From: Argopecten irradians
Lineage: Eukaryota; Mollusca; Bivalvia; Pectinida; Pectinidae
NCBI RefSeq assembly: GCF_041381155.1
Contig: NC_091134.1
Span: 66,192,969 to 66,256,968, forward strand
Direction of reading: 5' to 3'
DNA length: 64,000 bases
Shown here: positions 46,927 through 58,091 of the stretch, piece after piece
Layout: the number at the start of each line of letters is the position of its first letter
Position numbering within the stretch: position 1 is the stretch's first letter
Notes under the pieces: model-generated
The model's database searches: none
Told to the model about the DNA's origin: nothing
What the model saw: the letters and a program-made list of their open reading frames with translations, nothing else
Translations under genes and position numbers: made by a program

Positions 46927-47203
46927 GTACGGTGGCTGGGGGCGGACATGAAATAAATAAAATTATTGCGCGGGAACGAAATATCATTGCGTGGGAACGA
47001 AATATTATTGCGTGGGAACGAAATATTATTGCGTTCGAACGAAATAGTATATCGTTCGAACGCAATAATATTTCGTTCCCACGCAATAATATTTCGTTCC
47101 CACGCAATAATTTTATTTATTTCATGCCCGCTCCCAGCCACCGTAGTAACGTTCCCACGCAATAATTTTATTTATTTCATGTCCGCTCCCAGCCACCGTA
47201 CTC
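46927..47203. repeat. Fold-back element made of ~21-bp units, upstream of ALKBH3
   Basis: A large near-perfect palindrome centred near 47048. The left arm runs from GGTGGCTGGGGGCGGACATG through three or four units of the form GTGGGAACGAAATATTATTGC; the right arm is its complement ending CCCGCTCCCAGCCACC at ~47143. The right end is then repeated once more (about 47147-47203). It lies ~300 bp upstream of the ALKBH3 start codon. Confidence 0.93.
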
Positions 47204-48179
47204 CGCGCATTATCTCACTGTTGCTTCGCGTATTGTCTTGTGATGTGTAATTAAATTCCAAGCTGTAATGCTAGAACATTATCTCATATTATATGTATGT
47301 AATTCTACAATATGAATTACAATGCACCATACATTACATCAAATGTGCATTACAACAGGAACGCGCGGAGCGATTTTGTGAACGACAATGCGACATGGCA
47401 GATATAGGCCACCATATATATTTTCTATTTCATTAGAAGCTTCAACAAAAGAGATTAATGTAGTATGATGCAATTTCTTATATTTTTTCTTTTGGAATAA
47501 AACAGCATACACGTGTATCATGCACGATGAAGAAAAATGAGAATGGAGGGGTTGTTCATTTTCCAAAAGGCGAAACAACGACATGACATTATCCAGTCAC
47601 GGTATCCTATTGATTTTAAACTCTAGTGATTTATGAATTTCTTAAAGTTCTTGGCCCGAAATTGAAAATGAAAAATACGAATATATTCGAAAGCTATTTT
47701 TTTATTGGCAATATCGTTTTTTTTCCAAATACACATTCTATTATTAACTCTACCATTACCATATGAAAAACAATCACTCATTTATTATGAAACAGAGACA
47801 ACCACGCACATGTGTCGACCTTTTAATCGCTTTTGATTTGTCTAATGTAAACGTACAAGTAGAAATATTTTTCTTACTCGTGCTAACGGTAATTTTTGCG
47901 TAATAAATGTTTACCATAACATAATATTAACCAAATTAGAATACCATGCTATCTATTTGATCAACTTGAATTCAGTCTTTGATTATGTTTGACGCAAAAA
48001 TCAAAATGTTACTAAAGCTTTGAAGAAATGTTCGTCATGATGTAATACGCCGGTTATGCTTGTTTTGCCAGATCGCCCGGTCGTCGCCCGGTCACGTGAC
48101 CGGCGTACGCCGGTAGCCGCTTTTCAGAACGAATCGAGCAGGGGTTATATCTCGTTTACGGCTGGACAAATTTCTTCTT
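47204..48179. other. Unassigned intergenic stretch
   Basis: No gene seen. A GC-rich patch at 48050-48120 with CCCGGTCACGTGACCGGCGTACGCCGG-like palindromes (GTCACGTGAC, GTACGCCGG) stands out from AT-rich surroundings. Confidence 0.5.
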
Positions 48180-48560
48180 TTTTTTTTTTTTTTTTTTTAG
48201 ATATGTTATGTAGAATGAAAAATGGAAAAAATAACTAATGTAACACTTGTCTTCCGGTTGTGAATAATGGTTAAAGTTCAAAAGTGCAATTTTTCGAAAA
48301 AAGTAATTAAAAATCTTCTCAAGTTCTAGAAGGCCCAGAGATCTAATATTAGGACTGTATAGCATGCTGATATAAATGGCTACTAAGTTTATTATTTAGT
48401 TTCTTGTGAAGTTCTAGAAGGCATAGAGGCTTAATGTCATGCCTGTAGCATGCTCACATCAATGCCTGTTAATATGATTGACCTTGACCTATATTTAAGG
48501 TCATAGGGACCAAGAATTCTAAAATATTTGACCTACTTCGTGTCAAGTTTCTGAAAGGCC
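48180..48560. repeat. Reverse-orientation fragment of the 36-39 kb element
   Basis: A T-run is followed by words complementary to 36130-36480: AAGTGCAATTTTTCGA, TTCTAGAAGGCCCAGAGA and ATGATTGACCTTGACCTA. Diverged and truncated. Confidence 0.75.
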
Positions 48561-48869
48561 TACAGACAAGAAAGAAATTCGATATGCTACATGTTTAGAA
48601 AAGTTTTAATGAAGGTTAGACGTTGGCATGAGCCTAATCCAATTCCAGTCTATTTAATAATTGTTTTAAGATTAATATTTTTTTTTTCCAATTTACATGA
48701 AATTTGGAACAAAACTTTTAAAAGGAAATTTTGGCTAGCAAAGATGTTCGGCAGTTCTATTCTACATGCCTCATAAAAGATAAATCTATTAATAGCTCTA
48801 TATTTAGCAAAAGGTGTGTTATTCGTTTGATAACTAAGGTATATAGCAGTATTTTATAACTGTACTTAG

Positions 48870-49545
48870 TCTGTATATTGTTGAGGTCACACTTGAAAAC
48901 AGGAAGAGCCTGTATATTGTGGAGGTCACACTTGAAAACGGGCGGAGTCTGTATATTGTGAGGGTGACATTTCAAAAAAGGGGTAGTCTGTATATTGTGG
49001 AGGTCACATTTAAAAACGGGTGGAGTCTGTATATTGTGAAGGACACACTTGAAAACGGGAGGAGTCTGTATATTGTGAGGGTCACATTTGAAAACGGGAG
49101 GAGCCTATATATTACTAGGGTCACATTTGAAAACGGGAGGAGTCTGTATATGTTGGAGGTCACATTTGAACACGGGTGGAGTCTGTGTATTGTGGAGGTC
49201 ACACTTGAAAACGGGAGGATTCTGTATATTGTGAGGGTCACATTTGAAAACGGGAGGAGCCTATATATTACTAGGGTCACATTTGAAAACGGGAGGAGTC
49301 TGTATATTACTTGGGTCACATTTGAAAACGGGAGTAGTCTATAATGTGGGGGTCACAATTGAAAACGGGGGTAGTCTGTGAAAACGGGGGTAGTCTGTAT
49401 ATTGTTGAGGTCACACTTGAAAACGGGTGGAGTCTGTATATTGTGAGGGTCACATTTCAAAAAGGGGGTAGTCTGTATATTGTGGAGGTCACATTTGAAA
49501 ACGGGTGGAGTCTGTATATTGTAGAGGACACACTTGAAAATGAGA
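48870..49545. repeat. 39-bp minisatellite, ~17 copies
   Basis: Unit CTGTATATTGTGGAGGTC-ACATTTGAAAACGGGTGGAGT. Because 39 is a multiple of three, both strands carry 13-residue periodic frames; these are repeat artefacts. Confidence 0.96.
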
Positions 49546-50199
49546 GGGTCACATATCTTAATATTTCTTCTAGGTAGTTTAATCAATGATCCTAAAATTT
49601 GTATCATAAACGGCACTCCGATGTGGTATCGTTATCACATTCTATTATACTGCACGAGTGTAGGCCTATACGCCTAGTATTAAAGTTTTATATGTTATTC
49701 CTTATATTGTTTTTAGGAAATATAAGTGTTACATCATTTAAACACCATGTGTTTTTACATATATTGACTAGAATGTCAACATTTCCCTTTTGACGTTGTG
49801 GTAATACCCAATTTCGTCTGCTAGAGCTTTGCCAGTCCATGTATTAAACTATGCCATTATTTTTGCCTCGCGCATGCGCAATACGTCACAGGTCACACTT
49901 GAAAAAATGCCACAGCGGCACGAAATTGATTGGGGCGAAATGTCGTGATGATGTCAGAAAGTGGGCCGAAATATCGCAGTGGAAACCTAACTGGGACGAA
50001 ACGTCGTTACGAACTGCTTAATCGATGTAAATAAAACTAACGGCTCAAGAAGTAGGCGTTCATTATTTGATACGTGTGTAATCTAAGGATTCCAAATGCA
50101 GTGGACGTGATTCATGCAAAGGTAAATATCATTGAGAAAGGAGGAAAATATACAGTAAAGGGTAGGCTACTGGAGTAGCTTGTGTACTGTACCCTCAGC
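49546..50199. other. Unassigned stretch with GGGRCGAAAYGTCG words
   Basis: No gene. At 49930-50010 there are three loosely spaced GGG-CGAAA-TGTCG motifs; complementary TTTCGTCC words occur at 46780-46840, so a small dispersed repeat is likely. Confidence 0.4.
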
Positions 50200-50460
50200 C
50201 ATCAGTTGGAGGGCCAGTGACAGAGTATTGGTGCTGCTGTCACACCTTCAACCGTTACCTGGAGTGTGAAGGCTAATGGTAAGATACGTAGAATGTTGGA
50301 CATTTCTGTTACTCATGGGTTGGACTAAATGGTGTGTAGAATATTCTGCTACCCAATAACAATGGCTTGGAGGCAGAGGGCTAGTGGTAGAATGTTCTAT
50401 TATATAATAACAGAGGTACATCTGTAGAGGATCAGTGGTAGATAGAGGTTCCTCAACAAG
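50200..50460. repeat. Degenerate single units related to the 59-bp minisatellite
   Basis: CCCAATAACAATGG-CTTGGAGGCAGAGGGCTAGTGGTAGAATG and neighbouring degenerate copies resemble the 51.9-53.9 kb unit. They are separated from it by ~1.3 kb containing tRNA-derived repeats. Confidence 0.75.
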
Positions 50461-50616
50461 TGACTGTTGGTTATCATGTTTATCAAACTCGAATTGGTTA
50501 ATTTTCAAATTTTGAAAAGACACGAGCTTTAACAGTTAGATGCTAGCTCTTTAATTTGAAAATTTACGACCGAGAGTTTAGATAAACATGATAAATGTAA
50601 CAGGAGAGGAGAAAAT

Positions 50617-50693
50617 GTAGCGGCCAGACCGGGATTCGAACCCGGGACCCTCAGAATACTAGCCGAGTGCTCTACCGACTGAGCTACCTGGTC
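50617..50693 (-). tRNA. tRNA-like sequence, copy 1 (Thr-AGT-like, probably SINE or pseudogene)
   Basis: On the - strand GACCAGG is followed by a D-arm GCTC...GAGC with A-box TAGCTCAGTCGGTAGAGC, an anticodon arm CTCGG...CTGAG, and a T-arm CCGGG-TTCGAAT-CCCGG with B-box. TTTT follows soon after. Oddities: an 8-base anticodon loop, a 4-base variable loop and an A-C mismatch in the acceptor stem. Three copies exist here, so a tRNA-derived repeat is likelier than a working tRNA. Confidence 0.45.
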
Positions 50694-50839
50694 ACCGATG
50701 ATCGACCCAGTCCAATCCCGCTGCACTCCTCCTTCCTTTTTCAAAGTCTTTGCCCTGGAAGACATACGATACCCTTCCAAACACCACCACCGTGGGTTAT
50801 TTAGTTGGGCGCCAATTCTGTAACAGGAGAGGAGAAAAT

Positions 50840-50910
50840 GTAGCGGCCAGACCGGGATTCGAACCCGGGACCCTCAGAATACTAGCCGAGTGCTCTACCG
50901 ACTGAGCTAC
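50840..50910 (-). repeat. tRNA-like sequence, copy 2, truncated
   Basis: A 71-bp exact repeat of 50617-50687 that lacks the acceptor 5' strand. It is preceded by the same AACAGGAGAGGAGAAAATG as copy 1 and directly abuts copy 3. Confidence 0.9.
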
Positions 50911-50987
50911 GTAGCGGCCAGACCGGGATTCGAACCCGGGACCCTCAGAATACTAGCCGAGTGCTCTACCGACTGAGCTACCTGGTC
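50911..50987 (-). repeat. tRNA-like sequence, copy 3
   Basis: Identical 71-bp body plus CTGGTC. It is followed, as copy 1 is, by ACCGATGATCGACCCAGTCC. Copies 2 and 3 are a head-to-tail duplication. Confidence 0.9.
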
Positions 50988-51019
50988 ACCGATGATCGAC
51001 CCAGTCCAATCCCGCTACA

Positions 51020-51860
51020 TAAACAACAGTCACGCGTTGGGGAACTTATTTGTCCCATAACTTTTACTTTATATTTAAACCGTGGTGACCATTTTCTCGT
51101 CTTCATTCAGGGAAACTTATCCCCATACAATGTATATAGTGATAACTTCCTGCAAGGACGTATATGAGAAGGATAAGTCACACTGGGTTTTGGGGGAAGT
51201 CCAAGGCAGGCGCTTTTGTGCTTGTGCACTGACCGTGACATTGGGCGACGACTGATTTTCCTTCGATATCCGTCGTTGCAGCCTTTGATGTAGCTTGCGG
51301 ATGCGAGGGTTACCATCTTACTTTCTGAAGCGGAGCCGTCATTTCATGAGCTGTCGATTTTTTTTAACGAAAATTTAAGACATATCCTGTAAATATTCCG
51401 TCTTTAAAGCAAGTAATATACGTCATGAAATTTAATAAACTTTACAATGGTGTTTCGTTTGACTCGATAAGACAAGTATTTGTTGAGAAAAACGGTTTTT
51501 ATTCCCGGTTCATAGGCGTCTCGGTGGTGTTTAGTAATGTAAAGAGACAGTCACGAATCCGTCTCGCTTATAAATCCTTGCTTCCCGCCATAAAATATAG
51601 TGCATAAATAGAGAGCCAATATTCTATTGTTTAATACTTTGAATAAGCAACTACCTGTTAAACAGTAAATACTATGATATTTAAAAGAAAATGCGCTGTG
51701 AAAATTAGCCTGAAATTGAGAGCCAATCGGAATCAAGAGATCTTGGAGTTGACCAATCAGAGGTGCCGTAGGTGTTTACAGTACACTGGAGTGTGTAAAC
51801 ATAAACGATAACCAACTGCTATGGAATTTATCACATTGGTTTTCCATTGTGAAACATGCA
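51020..51860. other. Unassigned stretch between tRNA-like repeats and the 59-bp array
   Basis: No gene recognised. AACATAAACGATAACCAAC at ~51798-51816 is nearly the reverse complement of GTTGGTTATCATGTTTAT at 50467, so 50.47-51.82 kb may be one inserted element interrupting the minisatellite. Confidence 0.45.
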
Positions 51861-51869
51861 TAGTTATGG

Positions 51870-53935
51870 GTAAAATGTTTTACATCTCTACTACACAATA
51901 ACCATGGCCTGGAGGTAGAGGACCAGTGGTAGAATGTTTTACACCTCTACTACACAATAACCATGGCCTGGAGGCAGTGGCCTAGTGGTAGAATGTTTTA
52001 CACCTCTACTACACAATAACCATGGCCTGGAGGTAGAGGACCAGTGGTAGAATGTTTTACACCTCTACTACCAAATAACCATGGCCTGGAGGTAAAGGAC
52101 CAGTGGTAGAATGTTTTACACCTCTACTACACAATAACCATGGCCTGTAGGTAGAGGACCAGTGGTAGAATGTTTTACACCTCTACTACACAATAACCAT
52201 GGCCTGGAGGTAGAGGACCAGTGGTAGAATGTTTTACACCTCTACTACACAATAACCATGGCCTGGAGGTAGAGGACCAGTGGTAGAATGTTTTACACCT
52301 CTACTACACAATAACCATGGCCTGGAGGTAGAGGACCAGTGGTAGAATGTTTTACACCTCTACTACACAATAACCATGGTCTGGAGGTAGAGGGCCAGTG
52401 GTAGAATGTTTTACACCTCTACTACACAATAACCATGGCCTGGAGGTAGAGGACCAGTGGTAGAATGTTTTACACCTCTACTACACAATAACCATGGCCT
52501 GGAGGTAGAGGACCAGTGGTAGAATGTTTTACACCTCTACTACACAATAACCATGGCCTGGAGGTAGAGGACCAGTGGTAGAATGTTTTACACCTCTACT
52601 ACACAATAACCATGGCCTGGAGGTAGAGGACCAGTGGTAGAATGTTTTACACCTCTACTACACAATAACCATGGCCTGGAGGTAGAGGACCAGTGGTAGA
52701 ATGTTTTACACCTCTACTACACAATAACCATGGCCTGGAGGTAGAGGCAGTGGTAGAATGTTTTACACCTCTACTACACAATAACCATGGCCTGGAGGTA
52801 GAGGACCAGTGGTAGAATGTTTTACACCTCTACTACACAATAACCATAGCCTGGAGGTAGAGGACCAGTGGTAGAATGTTTTACACCTCTACTACACAAT
52901 AACCATGGCCTGGAGGTAGAGGACCAGTGGTAGAATGTTTTACATCTCTCCTACACAATAACCATGGCCTGGAGGTAGAGGGCTAGTGGTAGAATGTTTT
53001 ACACCTCTACTACACAATAACTATGGCCTGGAGGTAGAGGGCTAATGGTAGAATGTTTTACACCTCTACTACACAATAACCATGGCCTGGAGGTAGAGGA
53101 CCAGTGGTAGAATGTTTTACACCTCTACTACCCAATAACTATGGCCTGGAGGTAGAGGACCAGTGGTAGAATGTTTCACACCTCTACTACACAATAACCA
53201 TGGCCTGGAAGTAGAGGGCTAGTGGTTGAGTGTTTTACACCTCTACTACACAATAACCATGGCCTGGAGGTAGAGGACCAGTGGTAGAATGTTTTACACC
53301 TCTACTACACAATAACCATGGCCTGGAGGTAGAGGACCAGTGGTAGAATGTTTTACACCTCTACTACCCAATAACCATGGCCTGGAGGTAGAGGACCAGT
53401 GGTAGAATGTTTCACACCTCTACTACACAATAACCATGGCCTGGAGGTAGAGGGCTAGTGGTAGAATGTTTTACACCTCTACTACACAATAACCATGGCC
53501 TGGAGGTAGAGGACCAGTGTTAGAATGTTTTACACCTCTACTACCAAATAACCATGGCCTGGGGGCAGAGGACCAGTGGTAGAATGTTTCACACATCTAC
53601 TACACAATAACCATGGCCTGGAGGTAGAGGACCGTGGTAGAATGTTTTACACCTCTACTACACAATAACCATGGCCTGGAGGTAGAGGACCAGTGATAGA
53701 ATGTTTTACACCTCTACTACAAAATAACCATGGCCTGGAGGCAGTGGGCTAGTGGTAGAATGTTTTACACCTCTACTACACAATAACCATGGCCTGGAGG
53801 TAGAGGACCAGTGGTAGAATGTTTTACACCTCTACTACACAATAACCATGGCCTGGAGGCAGTGGGCTAGTGGTAGAATGTTTAACTGCCCAATGTTTTA
53901 CACCTCTACTACACAATAACCACATGGCCAGTGGT
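51870..53935. repeat. 59-bp minisatellite, ~35 copies
   Basis: Unit TAGAATGTTTTACACCTC-TACTACACAATAACCATGG-CCTGGAGGTAGAGGACCAGTGG. Copies are very homogeneous in the middle; variants (GGGCTAGTGG, GGCAGTGGGC) cluster at both ends. Confidence 0.97.
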
Positions 53936-54270
53936 AGAATGTTTTACACTCTACTACAAATAGACCATGGGACCAGTGGTAGGTAGAATGTTTACACCTT
54001 ACTACACAATAACCATGCCTGGAGTAGAGGACCAGTGGTAGAATGTTTTACCCTCTACTACACAATAACTATGGCCTGGAGGGGCTGTGGTAGAATGGCC
54101 AATACTATCCATGGGAGTGGCTGTAGAATGTTTTTACTAACAATTACTACGTGTAGAATTTAACTATCAATAACCTGGAGTTAGAGGACCAGTGGTAGAA
54201 TGTTTAAACTACTCAATAACTATCACAATAATGTTGGCCTGGTAGATGTATACTCAATAACTATGGGATG
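53936..54270. repeat. Hybrid, scrambled zone between two minisatellites
   Basis: Broken units mixing features of the 59-bp and 50-bp repeats (CTACTAC, AATAACTATCAC, GGCCTGG) with many deletions. Confidence 0.85.
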
Positions 54271-57200
54271 TTGGGCCTGTGGTAGAATGTTTATTACTCA
54301 ATAACTATCACATGGGATGTTGGGCCTGTGGTAGAATGTTTACTACTCAATAACTATCACATGGGATGTTGGGCCTGTGGTAGAATGTTTAAACTACTCA
54401 ATAACTATCACATGGGATGTTGGGCCTGTGGTAGAATGTTTAATTACTCAATAACTATCACATGGGATGTTTGGCCTGTGGTAGAATGTTTAACTACTCA
54501 ATAACTATCACATGGGATGTTGGGCCTGTGGTAGAATGTTTAACTACTCAATAACTATCACATGGGATGTTGGGCCTGTGGTAGAATGTTTAAACTACTC
54601 AATAACTATCACATGGGATGTTGGGCCTGTGGTAGAATGTTTAATTACTCAATAACTATCACATGGGATGTTGGGCCTGTGGTAGAATGTTTAACTACTC
54701 AATAACTATCACATGGGATGTTGGGCCTGTGGTAGAATGTTTAATACTACTCAATAACTATCACATGGGATGTTAGATGGCCTGTGGTAGAATGTTTAAC
54801 TACTCAATAACTATCACATGGGATGTGGCCTGTGGTAGAATGTTTAACTACTCAATAACTATCACATGGGATGTTGGGCCTGTGGTAGAATGTTTAATAC
54901 TCAATAACTATCACATGGGATGTTGGGCCTGTGGTAGAATGTTTAACTACTCAATAACTATCACATGGGATGTTGGGCCTGTGGTAGAATGTTTTAAAAC
55001 TCAATAACTATCACATGGGATGTTGGGCCTGTGGTAGAATGTTTAATTACTCAATAACTATCACATGGGATGTTGGGCCTGTGGTAGAATGTTTAACTAC
55101 TCAATAACTATCACATGGATGGTGGGGCCTGTGGTAGAATGTTTAACTACTCAATAACTATCACATGGGATGTTGGGCCTGTGGTAGAATGTTTAAACTA
55201 CTCAATAACTATCACATGGGATGTTGGGCCTGTGGTAGAATGTTTAATTACTCAATAACTATCACATGGGATGTTGGGCCTGTGGTAGAATGTTTAACTA
55301 CTCAATAACTATCACATGGGATGTTGGGCCTGTGGTAGAATGTTTAAACTACTCAATAACTATCACATGGGATGTTGGGCCTGTGGTAGAATGTTTAATT
55401 ACTCAATAACTATCACATGGGATGTTGGGCCTGTGGTAGAATGTTTAACTACTCAATAACTATCACATGGGATGTTGGGCCTGTGGTAGAATGTTTAATT
55501 ACTCAATAACTATCACATGGGGTGTTTGGCCTGTGGTAGAATGTTTAACTACTCAATAACTATCACATGGGATGTTGGGCCTGTGGTAGAATGTTTAACT
55601 ACTCAATAACTATCACATGGGATGTTGGGCCTGTGGTAGAATGTTTAACTACTCAATAACTATCACATGGGATGTTGGGCCTGTGGTAGAATGTTTAAAC
55701 TACTCAATAACTATCACATGTGATGTTAGACCTGTGGTAGAATGTTTAATTACTCAATAACTATCACATGGGGTGTTTGGCCTGTGGTAGAATGTTTAAC
55801 TACTCAATAACTATCACATGGGATGTTGGGCCTGTGGTAGAATGTTTAACTACTCAATATCTATCACATGGGATGTTGGGCCTGTGGTAGAATGTTTAAC
55901 TACTCAATAACTATCACATGGGATGTTAGGCCTGTGGTAGAATGTTTAACTACTCAATATCTATCACATGGGATGTTGGGCCTGTGGTAGAATGTTTAAC
56001 TACTCAATAACTATCACATGGGATGTTGGGCCTGTGGTAGAATGTTTAACTACTCAATAACTATCACATGGGATGTTGGGCCTGTGGTAGAATGTTTAAT
56101 TACTCAATAACTATCACATGGGTGTTTGGCCTGTGGTAGAATGTTTAATACTCAATAACTATCACATGGGATGTTGGGCCTGTGGTAGAATGTTTAACTA
56201 CTCAATAACTATCACATGGGATGTTGGGCCTGTGGTAGAATGTTTAACTACTCAATAACTATCACATGGGGTGTTTGGCCTGTGGTAGAATGTTTAACTA
56301 CTCAATAACTATCACATGGGATGTTGGGCCTGTGGTAGAATGTTTAACTACTCAATATCTATCACATGGGATGTTAGCCTGTGGTAGAATGTTTAACTAC
56401 TCAATATCTATCACATGGGATGTTGGGCCTGTGGTAGAATGTTTAACTACTCAATATCTATCACATGGGGTGTTTGGCCTGTGGTAGAATGTTTAACTAC
56501 TCAATATCTATCACATGGGATGTTGGGCCCGTGGTAGAATGTTTAACTACTCAATAACTATCACATGGGATGTTGGGCCTGTGGTAGAATGTTTAATTAC
56601 TCAATAACTATCACATGGGATGTTGGGCCTGTGGTAGAATGTTTAACTACTCAATAACTATCACATGGGATGTTGGGCCTGTGGTAGAATGTTTAAACTA
56701 CTCAATAACTATCACATGGGATGTTGGGCCTGTGGTAGAATGTTTAATTACTCAATAACTATCACATGGGATGTTGGGCCTGTGGTAGAATGTTTAATTA
56801 CTCAATAACTATCACATGGGATGTTGGGCCTGTGGTAGAATGTTTAAACTACTCAATAACTATCACATGTGATGTTAGACCTGTGGTAGAATGTTTAAAC
56901 TACTCAATAACTATCACATGTGATGTTAGACCTGTGGTAGAATGTTTAAACTACTCAATATCTATCACATGGGATGTTGGGCCCGTGGTAGAATGTTTAA
57001 CTACTCAATAACTATCACATGGGATGTTGGGCCTGTGGTAGAATGTTTAATTACTCAATAACTATCACATGGGGTGTTTGGCCTGTGGTAGAATGTTTAA
57101 TTACTCAATAACTATCACATGGGATGTTGGGCCTGTGGTAGAATGTTTAAACTACTCAATAACTATCACATGGGATGTTGGGCCTGTGGTAGAATGTTTA

Positions 57201-57565
57201 ATTACTCAATAACTATCACATGGGGTGTTTGGCCTGTGGTAGAATGTTTAATTACTCAATAACTATCACATGGGGTGTTTGGCCTGTGGTAGAATGTTTA
57301 ATTACTCAATATCTATCACATGGGATGTTAGGCCTGTGGTAGAATGTTTACTACTCAATATCTATCACATGGGGTGTTGGGCCTGTGGTAGAATGTTTAC
57401 TACTCAATATCTATCACATGGGGTGTTGGGCCTGTGGTAGAATGTTTACTACTCAATATCTATCACATGGGATGTTGGGCCTGTGGTAGAATGTTTACTA
57501 CTCAATATCTATCACATGGGGTGTTGGGCCTGTGGTAGAATGTTTAACTACTCAATAACTAGCAT
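54271..57565. repeat. 50-bp minisatellite, ~66 copies
   Basis: Unit TAGAATGTTTAACTACTC-AATAACTATCACATGGGA-TGTTGGGCCTGTGG. Variants with TAATTACTC, TAAACTACTC, GGGGTGTTTGG and AATATCTATC recur in patterned order. It shares TAGAATGTTT, ACTAC, CAATAAC, CATGG and GGCCTG with the 59-bp unit. Confidence 0.97.
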
Positions 57566-58091
57566 ATTGGGTGGAGGACTATTGTGGTAGATAAAAAAAC
57601 CTCTACTGTAACAACTTATTTGTGGCTGTATAAATGTATAATTATTGAAATGCCTGAAACTTCAAAAATATTTCATTTCTACCCAGAGTCCCAAAGTAGA
57701 GGCAGAGGGCTGGCATATATAGTTTTAAAAGAATGTCTGTATCCTCAGCTTAACCATTCTACCACTGATTTGTCACAGTGCAAGTGGTAGAATGTTGGAC
57801 ACCTTGTTTCAGCTCATTGGGTAACTAACTAGTAGTAATTCAATGCCTCAAGTTGGAAATCCAATTTCCAGCAGTAATATTATATGTGTCAAACATCATG
57901 GTGAGGACTTGATTTGGGAAGAAAAATCAACTTTGTATGCTTACTATATTACATTTCTTGATTCCAAACAAAAACAAATTTTATATCACAATACAACTCA
58001 ACCTGCTTTGGTGGCTATTGTTACAGTATAATATTCTTGTACACATATATCATTTCAAACATGTCTCGTTTCTTTTTGTTCCAGATCCTAA
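57566..58091. other. Region upstream of BORCS5 coding start
   Basis: Contains degenerate minisatellite words (GTGGTAGAATGTTGGACACC at 57784) and then AT-rich DNA. A good acceptor TTTCTTTTTGTTCCAG at 58069-58084 lies 7 nt before the start codon, so the 5' UTR probably continues in an unseen upstream exon. Confidence 0.55.

Noticed and set aside
48919-49577. Thirteen-residue periodic proteins on both strands
   Set aside because: The 39-bp minisatellite is divisible by three, so open frames are automatic; no start context, splice sites or family match.
50617-50987. Three functional tRNA genes
   Set aside because: Abnormal anticodon loop, acceptor mismatch, truncated middle copy and shared non-tRNA flanks point to a tRNA-derived repeat.
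54777-57011. Frames with repeated CGRMFNYSITITWDV
   Set aside because: Translation of the 50-bp minisatellite.
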